From positions 438,122-502,121 of the forward strand of contig VXAA01005231.1 in the NCBI GenBank assembly GCA_013399115.1: 64,000 nt of DNA. Reading direction: 5' to 3'. The notes below the pieces were generated by a model. The model did no database searches. It had not been told where the DNA came from and was given only the letters and a program-made list of their open reading frames with translations. This document shows positions 1-12,190 of the stretch, piece after piece; position 1 is the first letter of the stretch; each line of letters opens with the position of its first letter. A program made the position numbers and the translations under genes. Source of the stretch: Anseranas semipalmata (lineage: Eukaryota; Chordata; Aves; Anseriformes; Anseranatidae).

Positions 1-744
1 CACAGCTGGTTGAAAACTGCTTCCAAGACCATTTCTAAATGAACAATGAAACCAAAATTTTGCCCATTTTATAAGCACTGTAACATGAAAAAAAAAAAAA
101 AAAAAAACATTTTCTGTTCACAGAAGAGCTCTTGCAAAAGGGATATCTTCTAAAATGTACTCTTATTCTGACTGGTCATGTGTGGGGGACGTTATCCATA
201 AACAGTAATAGGGAAAATGGCCTTTATCACATTTTCTCCGCTGTTTGTCATTTTTTAAAAAGAACTGGTCAAACAAGACTTTCTCTATATTGGAAACTTT
301 CTGTGCTAAACTTTTAAAAATTCTCTCTTTAACCATCTCAAGAGGTTTATAACATCTAGTAAAAGTAAAATTAATATTTATTAACTGTAAATATATAGCT
401 CTATCATGAATGCTTTTATTGGTGACACTTGCCAGGAGAAAATGTTCTCAGTGATACCTGAGCCATGTATAGCTTTTTACAGTAACTTCATTTATTATTA
501 TCCCAGGAAAGGTGATGTAGTTAAAAGTATTTATGGACTATTGTTAAATGGGAAATGGCCATTTGCAATGATATTTTTCTCATTAGAATGAAAGAGGAAG
601 CAGACATTTGCTTTCAATGAAGACTTCATGTCTTCATAATAGACCTGAGCTAGAGTACATTTCAGCCAAGTTTGAGGGATTGCTACTGTGTGGGAAGGAC
701 AATGTCCATAGTGAACTGAGGAACTTAAGGACATAAAACTATTA
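1..744. other. unique AT-rich non-coding DNA
   Basis: I see no gene here. The segment holds a 20-base A run at about 88-107 and otherwise ordinary AT-rich sequence with frequent stops in all frames. The last 50 bases (about 690-744) may be a decayed extension of the CR1 that follows, because a GGAAGGACA-like phrase sits where CR1 usually has GGAAGGACATGG. That extension is inference. Confidence 0.6.
88..107. repeat. A20 homopolymer
   Basis: An uninterrupted run of 20 A. It is not preceded by a recognisable retrotransposed gene or SINE body, so I treat it as a simple mononucleotide repeat and not as the tail of a processed pseudogene. Confidence 0.9.
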
Positions 745-1200
745 GGGAGTGTCCAAAGGAGGGCAACAAAGATGGTGAAGGGGGAAAGACATATGAGGAG
801 TGGCTGAAGTCACTTGGTTCATTCAGCTCAGAGAAGAGGAGGCTGAGGGGAGGCCTCATGGCGGCCTGCAGCTTCCTCACGAGGGGAGCGGAGGGGCAGG
901 CGCTGATCTCTGCTCTCTGGTGACAGCGACAGGACCCGAGAGAACGGCATGGAGCTGTGACAGGGGAGGTTCAGGTTGGATATCAGGAAAAGGTTCTTCA
1001 CCGAGAGGGTGGTCGGGCACTGGCACAGGCTCCCCAGAGCAGTGGTCACGGCACCGAGCCTGCTGGAGTTCAAGAAACATTTGGACAACACTCTCAGACA
1101 TGTGGTCTGATTTTTGGGTGGTCCTGTGTTGAGGCAGGAGTTGGACTCAATGATCCCTGTGGGTCCCTACAAGTTGGTATATTCTGTGATTCTATTCTAC
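745..1200 (+). mobile_element. CR1 LINE, 3' end, plus strand
   Basis: This is a 5'-truncated CR1 non-LTR retrotransposon. The plus strand reads through landmarks of the CR1 3' region in order: GTCCAAAGGAGGGCAACAAA near 750, TTCAGCTCAGAGAAGAGGAG near 823, GGTTCAGGTTGGATATCAGG near 968, AGGTTCTTCACCGAGAGGGT near 990, CACTGGCACAGGCTCCCCAG near 1017, GGAGTTGGACTCAATGATCC near 1137. It ends in an ATTCTGTGATTCTATT-type octamer tail near 1180-1198. Only the last part of ORF2 and the 3'UTR remain, so it cannot move itself. The open frames inside it are by-products of GC-rich repeat sequence. It has moderate divergence and several small indels. CR1 copies are typically truncated at the 5' end, which fits. 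Confidence 0.93.
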
Positions 1201-2559
1201 CATTATATGAACTTCCTGCTGGTTTCTGATTCTTTTGATGCCATGGTTTCCTTTCTAGCATAGATTACATGCTTGGTGCTACTCTGCACTATTTTGCCAA
1301 CATTTATGCAGTGTGATAAACATGCCAGCAGTGCAGTTGCAATAAACTCTGCTAATCCTTGACTTCAAACCTTTAAGTTCATTGTCAACAATGGCCATAT
1401 ACACTCCAGCATTATCTCAGACATAAACTTTCATGAATTTTCATCCTAAATCTCAGCAATGTTATCATTACAACAGACCAAATAGCATCTTCTGCATGTG
1501 TATACTTCCTGGGGACTGTGACCGAAAATATGCAGGAGAAAAAGTGGCTCAGAGCCTAGGCAGGGAACCTTGTGAGTCTGTGTTCATGCAAAAGAGATGC
1601 CTGGTCTGTGACAGGCACTCTTAAACACTGCTTAAATAAAATACAGTGCAGTAAATGAAAGCTGTAGTACATGAAATCAGAACAAACTGTGTTATTTAAG
1701 AACTATCTCCAGATTTCCTGTTACATGTTTTCCCATTCTAATGCAGATTACGTCTTTATTAATGTAGATATTTATGCATGGCTTTCATAAAACTGTAATA
1801 TCATTGTTTGGCCACATAGATATCTGCCTGGCCAAGAGGAAAATGATGTAATCCCCCAAATCCCATCTTGATCCATATTCTCACCAGATCACCATTACAT
1901 ACAGTTGCCTTCACTTGAGCCTGAATTCTCCTCTCCCCAGACCACTTTCTTTCTAGTGTGTGCCAAGGGTCAGTGGTGGGGCTTCTCTGCTAGTACATGG
2001 GTGGTTTCCATGGCACACAGCACGTGTCCAGATGTCCTTCTCTGTCATACGCATAAGCCCCACCACCCTATGTCTTCTGATGAAAGACATTTCAAGGACA
2101 GTATGGATGCCAAGTAGTCAGCCTTTCAAGAAACTGCATTCACCTCTGCTGCCAGTGCAGTTAATTGGAGAAATTAAGGTTCAGTATGATGGTAGAATGG
2201 TGACAGACCATGGACTACATGCTGTCCTGACTCAGTGGAGTAATGAACTTCTCCACAGTTTGAGATGCCTTTACGCATATGTGTATGCCAGAATAACACT
2301 TTACACACAAAAGTAGGATTTTCCCAGTCTTACTTTAAGCAGCCTTCCTACTCTGACTATAAAGTTTGCCAGTGTATTTGAAGAAATGAAACCTTCAGCT
2401 CCAGGTTGTACCCCACAAATGGCTCTTTACCACTGGGGTGAGAAGAGAGGCACAGGAGAGCCTTTGCTTTTTGCCCTTGAAGTAATCAGTAGTAATAATA
2501 GCCACACCAAAGTCTTTTCCACGTACATCCTGATGTGTCCCCACATCTTCTTAGCATAT

Positions 2560-2720
2560 TTTTTCCCTCTGGAATTTCCCAGCCTCTCCCCTTTTGGGGC
2601 CCCTCCTGGCTGCCCCGCTGCGGGTGCCCCAGCAAGGCGCTGCTCCCACCCCACCACTCCCTGCCCCTTGCCTGGGGACGGCATGCCTGCCAGGGGGGTG
2701 GAAGCCAGGGAGATTCCCGA
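2560..2720. other. GC-rich patch
   Basis: A local GC-rich stretch with C-runs and G-runs (for example CCAGGGGGGTGG near 2690) inside AT-leaning DNA. CpG is present but not dense. It may be an old GC-rich repeat or a local GC fluctuation. I see no promoter signature and no repeat family that I can name. Confidence 0.4.
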
Positions 2721-4970
2721 CTTGTGAGAAACACTGGGGTGCCAGGAGGGTGGGAAAGCGATGCTCAGTGCCTTAAGGGGTGAAGCACCACGTGTCTGCT
2801 CTTCACCCTCACCTGAACCTGTTTCTGGAGAGGAGCTCTCCTCTGGAGCTGTTAGACCTGCTCTTGGCCCCTTTCTAAGGCGACTTCACACTGATCCTTG
2901 AAGATGGTAGTGCTACCTCCTCCACAAACAGCTCTCTGGGCCGTTTTTGAGAAACTTCCATTTGTTGCATGGTGGAGTGCTGATTTATGGATTTAGAGTC
3001 ATAATTGTACATGTTTATTTGTAAAGTTTTGGACTCCTTAAACCTTGTAAAGGAGGTTAGAATCTTATAACTGAGTTTTAAAAGGGACAGGAGAGATCCA
3101 CATAAAAACACTCACAATGTCTTCTATCAGGACTTCACACTGAAAGTTGCTTTAAAATATCCAAAGTTTTATAAAAGGAATAACATTTCCCCCCTCAGAG
3201 TATCTTGAGTCATAACTCAAGTTCTGTGTTAAAAACTATTCTAAAAACATTACTTTGTAATGGTTTCAGCTTTAGTGTAGAGTTTATGTTATAGTAAAAT
3301 AAACACCTGAGCAAAGTAAACATGCATTACCTGGCTCTATAAAGAGGAAAAAAAGTGATGTTTTCTCTCTTACCATGTTTTTTTCCTCCAGGGTATACCA
3401 ATTCTCCTGGTACTTAATCAAAGAGGCTTCTTAATACTTTGGTGTTAAGTTATGGCTCCGCCATCAGAGGATGGTTAGGCAGAAGACAACAAAGGTGTTT
3501 CCTTTCCCTCCTAACCATTTTTTTTTTTTTCCCAGGCAAACCATAATTTGGCTGGTTGCAGGATTTGGGTATCAAAAGGAGGCATCTGCAAGGTCCGTAG
3601 TGGCCATGGCTTAGTGGGATGGATTGTTGTGGTGGCCTCACTTCTGCAAGCTAGATAGCTCCATGAAAGCTGGGGGAATCATGCCACAGCCTTGCCGTGG
3701 GCTTGTCAGAGGAGTCTGCCAGATCACGTCATGCCACCTTCCAGCTAACTTGGAAATACTACGTCCAGTCTTGCCTTATGCAAGCCCGCAATACTTCCAG
3801 CACTGCAACTTGCTGCAGTACTCAGTGGGAGTCTTAATTTAGCTCTCAGAAGTGAGGAATACTTGTGCTCTCAAGCCAGTGATATTCAGGCATGTCTCCA
3901 GAAGTATAATATTCTTCCTAAGAAGGATAGTCTCTAATACTGGGCTTTGAGATTTGCAAAGTGATAGCTGTATAGCCCAAATGAACAATTAAAATTTGGC
4001 AGACTGCTTTTCACTTCCCATTTAGAATAACAAGAACTATGTTAAAGTTTTATTTGATTAACATGTCACTATCTGTACTGATCAAAGGACTATGTCTAAA
4101 AAATTAGCATTTTTCGGAGCAGGTCTTTGATAGCCAGCAATAAAATTCTCATACTCAGCCTGAAATCATTCCCATCTGCATTCTTTATTGGTTTATAATT
4201 TATGTAGCCTCATTAATGAAATCAAACAGATAGTAACCACACCTAAAGCATCATTCTAATACAAAATAAAGACTCCACATAATTAGGCTAACAGCTTTTT
4301 TTTTAATTATTTACTCTGCCCCTCCTGCAATTAGTTTGATTCACAGTTCAAGAGGGAAAGAGTCAAAGACTTTTCACTAGATACTGCTTTAATCTCACCT
4401 TATGCTTTGTAGATGCCTTCTGAGAAAGCTAGGTTCTGGCTCTCCCTTCACTGGGAGTCTACCGATTAGTGGCTTTGTTATATGGATCATGTCCAGGCAA
4501 AAAAAAAAATCAGTCACTTCAGCTAGAGTATTGCCTGCTAAAGGACTTTAGTGTTTATCCAATGATATCAACAGAATTTGAAGAGCAGGACTTATAAAGC
4601 AGGTGCTTTTCCAGCACATACAGTGCCACTGGGCACAGTACTTGAGGAAACATGGCTATTTATTGACAGTCAGTATACTGCATAACTCAGGGAGCACAAA
4701 GGGTAAGGAAAGATTATTATTGTAGGAGTTGGCTTGGGCTGTTTTCCAAGACTGAGACTATGTAGTATAGAACATCCTTTTATAAATATGACCTTTATAA
4801 TATATTGCATTAACCTACTAATGCCCCAAGGAATGTTTTATTTGGGTTTATGCAGTTTTAACAAAGCCTGGTAGGGAAGTATCCATCATTTATTACTTCT
4901 GATGAAAAAGCGTGTTTCAAGAAAGCAAACTTTTTAATAGCAAAATGTATACAGTAAATTGTAAGTATTC

Positions 4971-4994
4971 CACATGCACACACGCACACACACA
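4971..4994. repeat. CA-rich microsatellite
   Basis: CACATGCACACACGCACACACACA: an interrupted CA dinucleotide tract of about 24 bases. Confidence 0.85.
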
Positions 4995-5141
4995 AAGAAA
5001 AAAGTGTTAAAAAATGCAAAGTTCATACCTTTCGAGTGGGGAGTGAATGTTTTCCATTTGGAATAATGGATCAGCTTGCATCTGGGAACGATAATGCATC
5101 TGCCTCTGGTCCCCACCTCTTCTGTGATCCCGGCTCCCTAG

Positions 5142-5277
5142 GCAAAAACACACCCCGCTGCACCTGCAGGAGTTGTGCCGAAGCAACCAGCTGGGCCAAC
5201 TCTTGCTGCCGCAGGGAGCCTGCTTCCCATCACCTGCGGAAAGGGACGAGAGGAGTCTTCCTGTCCCCAGCAGAAAG
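5142..5277 (+). other. candidate internal exon (unproven)
   Basis: The 136-base segment has a good vertebrate 3' splice-site context on its left: a pyrimidine-rich run from about 5104 ending in GGCTCCCTAG at 5141. On its right is a donor-like AGAAAG|GTAATG at 5277/5278. It is distinctly more GC-rich than its surroundings, and all three plus-strand frames are open across it. No domain or known protein is recognisable in any frame; one frame reads LHLQELCRSNQLGQLLLPQG, the others are rich in small or cysteine residues. It could be a coding exon, an exon of a long non-coding RNA, or chance. Splice consensus this good occurs by chance many times in 64 kb. Confidence 0.2.
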
Positions 5278-8200
5278 GTAATGCCCATCGTCATGCATTT
5301 GCCTCTGCTATTTCTAAACAGGAAAGGCCACCATTTCATCACAGGTGCTGATTTCTTGTCCTCTTCAGTGCTAAATCAAAGTAACCAGTTTTACAAAGAA
5401 GCTGAGAATTAAAGGTGGCAATAACAGAGTACTTACAACGCACTGAGCAGCATTTGCCCAGGATGTGACAACAGGTGATCACCTTGATGGGTCTAACAGG
5501 GTCCTGTTTCCTATCTAATCATTAATTAGCTGAGCAAAGTGACTAATGGTACTGTTCCCTCCTACTGGATTTTGGGGCAGGGAGATGAAAAGCAGAATGA
5601 CTGTGAATGCCTCATTATGTTAAAGTTGGCTCTGTGTTTGTGGAGGCTTTTCTGCACAGGTATATCAAAAACGTGTCCTGTACATTTATCTCAGAGCTGA
5701 AAGACTGTGCAACAGTACCTGTTGAAGACTCAAGCATCCCACAGCAGTAGCCACAAGGAGAGAAATACACCCACAGCCTCAGTCAGGTACATATGGAAAA
5801 GTTAAAAACCTGACATTGAAGTCAAAATTCCATGCTATTGTGGCAACCTAAGGAAAACGTTTTCAGAAGTCAAATTTTCAAAGCAACTTATACAAGTCAT
5901 GTAAGCTGACAGTCACTCAATGATTTGCAGGAACTTAATAGTATCAGAGTAGACCACATCCAACGACCTATCCATTCTTGCATTGGCAGAAATGTCCATA
6001 TTTCTCTCCAGATCTTAGTAAACTATAACGTGGAAAGCAATGTTTAAATAAATTCAATGATTGACAAATCATTTATGTGAGCAGAAAGAAAGAAAAAATA
6101 ATCCCACCACCACCTGATGCAGTAGTGGTTTGCAAGACAGTAGCTGATACTGAAATTGCAACAGTAGTGGTTTTAGATTAAGATAAACTACAAAGGCCTT
6201 CTGCAAACAGTCTGGAGGTTCTCTGCAACACATTTAGACTCTGAAGTTTTAGCAGAAATTAATAACAACATACCTGCTTATTAGCAATGTAGAATAGTAC
6301 ATAGAATATGGAGAAATTGAAAAAAAAAAAAAAAAAACTAGGAAAATATATCTGAATCTGACTCTGCGGGATTGAAGCTGCCATGGGCACATTTCGGCAG
6401 TGAATGACGCTGTACAGGAGATGACAGGGATTTGTCTCATGCACTGAAATTTTTACAAGTTATATATCTGTCCTGTGCAGTTTCACAGAAATGCTATGAA
6501 TAGTGGGAACATACTGCAGTGTGATGGACAAGCTTGAATCATCTTGGCAACAGCTGTGCAGTTACTTCTGCTAAGGAAAAATCACATGGCTTTATTCAAG
6601 CACTTGATCAAACAGTATGTTCTTTATGACCAATATAGCATTAATATGTGATACCAGACATGGTCTGACAGAGTTATCCCTTGAACTGTGAAACTGGCTT
6701 GCAGCATTAACAGAAATATTGAGTATTGTAGTTTATGATAAATATCTTTGAATTTTCCTTGAAACAGCGCAAGAGGCTTTGAAAACATTAGCATTTTAGG
6801 GTGTTTGACTTGCAGTTCCAGAATAAGGGGGGAAATTATAGCTGAGGAGCTACTTTGGATGTTTCAGGAGAAGTTTAAGGAAGACATTAAATCTAATTTC
6901 CAAGTAAAGGTGTGCATTGTGAATGAGAAAGCTGAGAAGTGCTTCACAGCAAAAGAAGTTTGAGCTCCTGCAGAGTGTGGACCTCCTAGTCCTCAGAAAA
7001 TTGTTTCAAAGAAGAAATCACATTCAATGACAATAGTTTTTGAATAGTCGCGACATTCACACAGAATTCCCAAAATAAATGAGGCAGACGAGTTATCAGG
7101 GGCAGACTGTACCACTTTAACTCAAATCTTTAAAGCCTGGTGCCAAAACCATCAGTATCTCAGCACCTGAGTGTGCTGTGGGTGATGTTATCACAAAAGC
7201 TACTCTTCATCATTTAGAAGCTTATTGATCCACTTTTCCGAGTATGTAATATCAGGCCATTGAAGATGCAGCGCAAATAGCACAGTAAGGCAGGAACACT
7301 GTCATTCCACCAGTCTCCAGAACAAAGAGGAAACGTGACCAAGCCTTTTATGTTGCCAGCTCACCAAATAGCCATCTCATTCAAACCATCAGCATCACTC
7401 TCTTAAGTTCCTGCATTATTTTCCATGCTTAAAAAGCACGCATGGACTGGCAGCAGCTGAGACATGCTAAGAGCCATCCAAGAAGCATTAAGAATGGCAT
7501 CAGGCTGTGTGAGCCTGCAATAATCCACTAATCTTTTTGAACACATTCTTTTATTTAGGCAGACTTCTGTTATTAGATTTGACACATATATTATGTGTTA
7601 CAAAACTGATCATTGTTGTGTAGTTGGCTAATCCTCAGTTTGAGGAAGGATTGATTTTTGCACTCATATAGAAAGGTTGTCAACATAAGAACTTAAGCTC
7701 TTTGATTCTAGGTGTATGATGTACTTCGTTTTAACAGTGTTATTGCAGACCTGATATAAATGATAATCAGATTTACATAGAGAGCAAAATGTATATACCA
7801 TGAGCACAAAACTGCCAATGATCTCAATAGAAATGGGTTTGGTTCCCAAGTGAAACGTTTACTTGTGTGCTTGGGATCAGATGACAGACCTGTTATAAAA
7901 AGTAGGCATTTAAACATTTCTGTAAAGGCCAACGTAACTTTATTGTCAGCAATAAAACTACAGAAGGAATATTAATTTAGAAAAGGAGGATGACTTTGAT
8001 GCATTTATGCCTACCCAGTAAAATGAAAAAAATACTAAAATCAGAAGGATGCATTTTTAAATGAAGTATTCACAAGATAACCTACTTTTGTCCAACTATG
8101 TAGCATTTTCCTTAAAATATTTTTCACTAACTTGAAAAACAATGCCCACCAGATCTTACAGAAGTAATCAAAATTTTTACAGGTTTCCAGACTGTTAGAA

Positions 8201-11200
8201 AGTAGGTCGTGATAAGTGAGATCACTGAAAGTTAGTTATTAACACTGACCTTTTGGTGAGCATCTCTTAACTAGGCCTTTATGTTATTTTTCTTTATAAA
8301 TTCTCAGAATGCAGTTTCACTATTTCTTTCCAACGTCTGTGTTTTAATCACTTGTCAAGCCACTGAAAGTCTTTGAATTCACTTTAACTGAACTGAACTC
8401 TTTCTGTATTACCTACCAGGGCACAACGAGGCTTCAGCCCAGACCACACAGTAAGATCCCATTCCTTTCCTGATGTTTCTTTTTCAAATACAAATGAAGG
8501 CTGAAAGTCCGGGAAGCATTTCCCATCTGAACAGGGACCTTCAAGGGACTTTGAGGGACCCAATGCACATCTGTTGTTTCAGAAGTATACTTCTACAGCA
8601 TCAGAAAATCAGGCCTTTTTCATCTGGATATTTAAATATGCACTTAGATATTTTATTCTAAGTTGCAAACATTCATCCTTGCTAGGTGCACGCACAGATG
8701 TCACTGATAAATTCAAACAATGCCAGTTTAAAAAAGTGCACACAACTTTACATTTTGTGACAAGCGTCTAGTGGCCATGGCTGCAGGCCTTATACAAAAC
8801 TAAAATAAGTCCAAATAAGTTATTACCTAGGTAATGATCTTGAATAACATTTTTACTTCTTCACTGACGTAACAATATTTCAATAGATCAACAAAATATC
8901 ATTTTATAATCAGATTTGCTTTGCTCTTGCATACTGTATATTAAAATAGTCACCTTCTCAGCTTTTGAATGAATGCTAGCATGAATGCTGTCCAATCCCT
9001 AGGATATTATAACACGTTTTCTCAATAAATCATACCTAGATAAGAACCACAGCAAACCCTGAGACATTCTGTTCTGTCCAGATAATAAGATTTAAGTATA
9101 GGGCACTTAAATGGGTGGTTTTAGTCCTGGAAATGATTTTTTCCAGTGAATTTTCCTGCTAAAATGCAATTTCATGATGATAACACTACACAAAACCTCT
9201 GTGTGGCTGATCAACACAACGTTTATACCACATTTAGACTGTATTTTAAAATTTTGTGAAAGGCTTTACTTATGTGTAGATCTGGGATATGTTTTGCACT
9301 GTAATGATTTCACCCAGTGGGAATGTTAATTTGCACATATTATGCTATTATCATACCTCTCTCCAGGGTTTAGTAGCTTGAGTGCAATACTGCATGAACA
9401 TAGCTAGGCTGCCTTCAGACATTACTTGGTTCATGTGCAGCCAGTGTGAAAATCACTGGTCTTTGAAGCTTTGTAGGTTGTTCCCATGCATATTTTTTTC
9501 CATATTGGCCCCTGCACATTTTTATTACAGTCTGTGCCCACAAATACTGTATTTTACTGTATTTACTGAGGAGATTATCACCTATGCATTATGCATTAAT
9601 CAGAATTATGATGCACTTGTTCTGCATCAGTACATGCCAGCATTTGTACATGGAAAAATGCAAATGGTTATATTCACTCCAGATGGAAGATAGATTGTAA
9701 AGGTAATAAAATCTGAACAGAGTAACAGAAATGAAAAGTTGGGCTAGTGTTTCTTGTTTTGTTTGAGAAAAATTAGTCATTTTTGTACTGACTGAAGGGA
9801 AGAGGTGAGAGAATGTGAAGGGTGTTTGAGTGGGGATAAAAAGTGGAAATCTCTCTCCATCCAAATACTGCTTTAACAAGGCATGAGGTACTCGTGAATT
9901 GATTATATTCAGCAGTATCAAACTAACTTAATCTCACCACTTTAGTCCTAGGCTTGTCTGAAGCATCTGACAATAAAGATGACAATTAATATCGAATATG
10001 GTGTCTGCTGTGCAGACATTGCAAGGCACCATTGGTGCCTCTGTTGGGAGAGAAAGTTTCTTACCAACAAACGTTGCATCCAGAGCATATTGCTGCCACT
10101 CCAAGGGCTGCTCCATCCCAGTGGTGCGGGGTGATTTGACAGCCAGCCCGCCAACAGAGCAAGTACTCAGGCTGAGTGTGTGATGTGCAGTAAAGCATCA
10201 GCAAACATTAAAAAAAATAGGCAAGGATTGCACCTGTCTTTGACATAAAGGTAGTCTGGGCTTTTTGTGATTCTGACGGAGTGCCTGAAGACCTAGAATT
10301 GCTGATTCTAGTCACAAGAAGGTGTTGTCTATAAGGATGATTAGTTTGTTGTTTCCTGTTTTATTGCAATGTATTCGTGCAGCACATAGCACCCTACAGG
10401 CACAAATTACAGTCCTCGCTATGGTCATAAAACATCCAATCAAAATTTCAGAGACATTAGGCAGGTATCCAGCGTTAGATCCACCTCGTTAGGAAGAGCC
10501 TCTCTCTACCAACTTGCCCTACCCTGGTTCATTCTGAGCTAAGCTCTCCCCACCCTGAATCACAGAACTAATTAAGAAAGTTTTGGCTAATTACATTTCA
10601 TACTGCTGCTTAGGTTGACCTAATTTGTGCTTGGCAGGCTCTGTAAGGAAAGTTAGTCAGACAGAATAAGACACTGTGTGTTGCAGTAAACAACGCAATG
10701 CAGGCAATATCTGGGCAATCTAAAATATACATTTGTATCTCTTCAAACGTGAAAGCACAGAATACTTTTGTTGTTGTTAATTTTATAAGCAACTTGTTGG
10801 GCAAAATTAAATGGTGTATTTGTTGTAGCACAAATACTGTTTGAGATCTGTGCTGAAAACCGGTGAATCATTTCCTGTTTGCTGCATTGTCACCTTACGG
10901 CTTTCCCCGAGCAAGGGGAATTATGTTGCCCAAACCAACCTACAGAGCACATCTGGACACTGGATTTCATTTAATCTCCTAGGTCCTCCTTGGCCGTGGA
11001 GGGCCGTACGCAGTGGCATGCAGTGTGTTGCATGCTGGTGCAGGCACAGTCGGCAGGGAGGGGAATGGAAGGAGCCGGGCAGGGATGGATGCTCCACTCA
11101 GCCTTTCCCTTTCCTGCAAACCTGTACCAGGGGAGGTGACACTGTCCCAGTGATGGAGATGACTTGATGAAGCCCACTTTCCCTTCAACTTTGAGTATTA

Positions 11201-11489
11201 TAACTTACGGGGGAAAAGGGAGCCGCAACTCCTTTCCTTGCTCACCTGGCATATAAATTCCATTCGCAGTCCAACACAGCAACGTTCAGCAGTTTGTACA
11301 CCCACACAAAATGTTACTGAAGTCTAGACAGAACTGACACAATTGCATTAGCAGGGCCGAAGTCCAAACAAGAGTGTGGCCGCCCTGTGTGGCCACCCTG
11401 TGTCACATGAAGGTATAAAGCTTGGTATATCATGCTTGCAGTAGCTCACTGCTCACTTTGCTGAAGTGTTGCTGGAAGCTCAATGGCAA
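5278..11489. other. unique non-coding DNA
   Basis: No gene or recognisable repeat body is supported in these 6.2 kb. It contains an 18-base A run at 6320-6337 and AT-rich blocks such as the CATTAATTAGCTGAG region near 5520. A short charged reading frame at 6763-6960 has no recognisable family. A GC-richer stretch at 10980-11160 gives overlapping frames on both strands without domain content. Confidence 0.6.
6320..6337. repeat. A18 homopolymer
   Basis: Uninterrupted run of 18 A in AT-rich DNA. The upstream sequence is not recognisable as a retrotransposed transcript. Confidence 0.9.
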
Positions 11490-12190
11490 ACACACAGTCA
11501 GAGAAATATTGGTTCGAAAGAGGTCTGTGAAGGTCATCAACTCCAACTTTTCTCTGGAAGTGGGCTGCTGCCAGCGCTAGTTGCTCAGGTCAGCTATTAT
11601 TTTGTCTAGTCGAGTCCTGGAGACATTCAAGGACTGAGGCTCCAGAGCCTCTCCAGGTAACTTCTTCCAGTGCTGCACTAGTGAAAATATTTTTTTGTAA
11701 CGTCCATTCTGAACCTTCAGTTTGTGGCTATAGCCCTGTGTTATGTCATCTGCCACCTCAGAGAGTAGTTTGGTATTCTCACCTGCTTCTGACAGGGTCA
11801 AAATCCTCACTAAAGTCAATACAGACTCCAGCCAGAACTCTCCCCTCATCAGCACAGGCTGTCATTTCATCACAGACTGTAGTCAGGTTTGTCGAGGAGT
11901 ATTTGCCCTTGGTGTATCTGCATTGAATGTTCCTAATTACCTTTACATCCACACATGACTGGAAATGATTTCCAAGAGGACATGCTCCATGATCTTTCCA
12001 GGGACTGAGGTGAGCCTGACCTGTCTACTGTTCCTCCTCCCAGGTCCTCCTTCTTGCCTTGCTTAAAGATGGACATAATATTTGCATTTTTCTGATAAGA
12101 ATCAAAGACCTCCTTCCCCAGTTTCACCACTGTTTTCAGCTCAGCAGTTGTGTAGTAACTTCTCTAAAAGCTTCTCACATGGACCATGTA
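11490..12190 (-). mobile_element. ancient CR1 LINE, minus strand, internally deleted
   Basis: Read on the minus strand (5' at the high coordinate), translated pieces match the CR1 reverse-transcriptase region in correct order but in shifting frames. NANIMSIFKQGKKEDLGG is near 12060. RLTSVPGKIMEHVLLEIIS is near 11985 and corresponds to the conserved YRPVSLTS / GKxME segment. TKGKYSSTNLTTVCDEMTA is near 11890. A DFSEDFD version of the DFSKAFD catalytic-aspartate motif is near 11810. It then jumps to a CR1-like 3'UTR (CACTGGAAGAAGTTACCTGG, with GTTGGAGTTGATGACCTTC near 11530), so the rest of the RT and the downstream coding region are deleted. Frameshifts, stops and high divergence show that it is old and inactive. 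The 5' limit is uncertain. Confidence 0.82.

Larger units (their letters stand above)
1201..5141. other. unique non-coding DNA with one GC-rich patch
   Basis: No gene is supported. At 2560-2720 a GC-rich, pyrimidine-biased patch (CCCCTCCTGGCTGCCCCGCT and similar) gives overlapping open frames in several frames, as GC-rich DNA does. A T13 run followed by CCCAG at 3518-3535 resembles a 3' splice site, but no matching donor-bounded coding exon is evident. At 4150-4330 there is an AT-rich block with CATTAATGA and ATAATTAGG homeodomain-like cores. A short CA tract lies at 4971-4994. Confidence 0.6.

Noticed and set aside
800..1229. Several frames of 74-110 codons
   Set aside because: They fall inside the CR1 3' end and are by-products of repeat sequence.
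3518..3535. T13-CCCAG resembling a strong 3' splice site
   Set aside because: No donor-bounded open segment follows within normal exon length with any convincing coding character.
6763..6960. 66-codon charged plus-strand frame (contains MFQEKFKEDIKSNFQ)
   Set aside because: Looked like a possible pseudogene or transposase piece, but I could not match it to any family and it is short.
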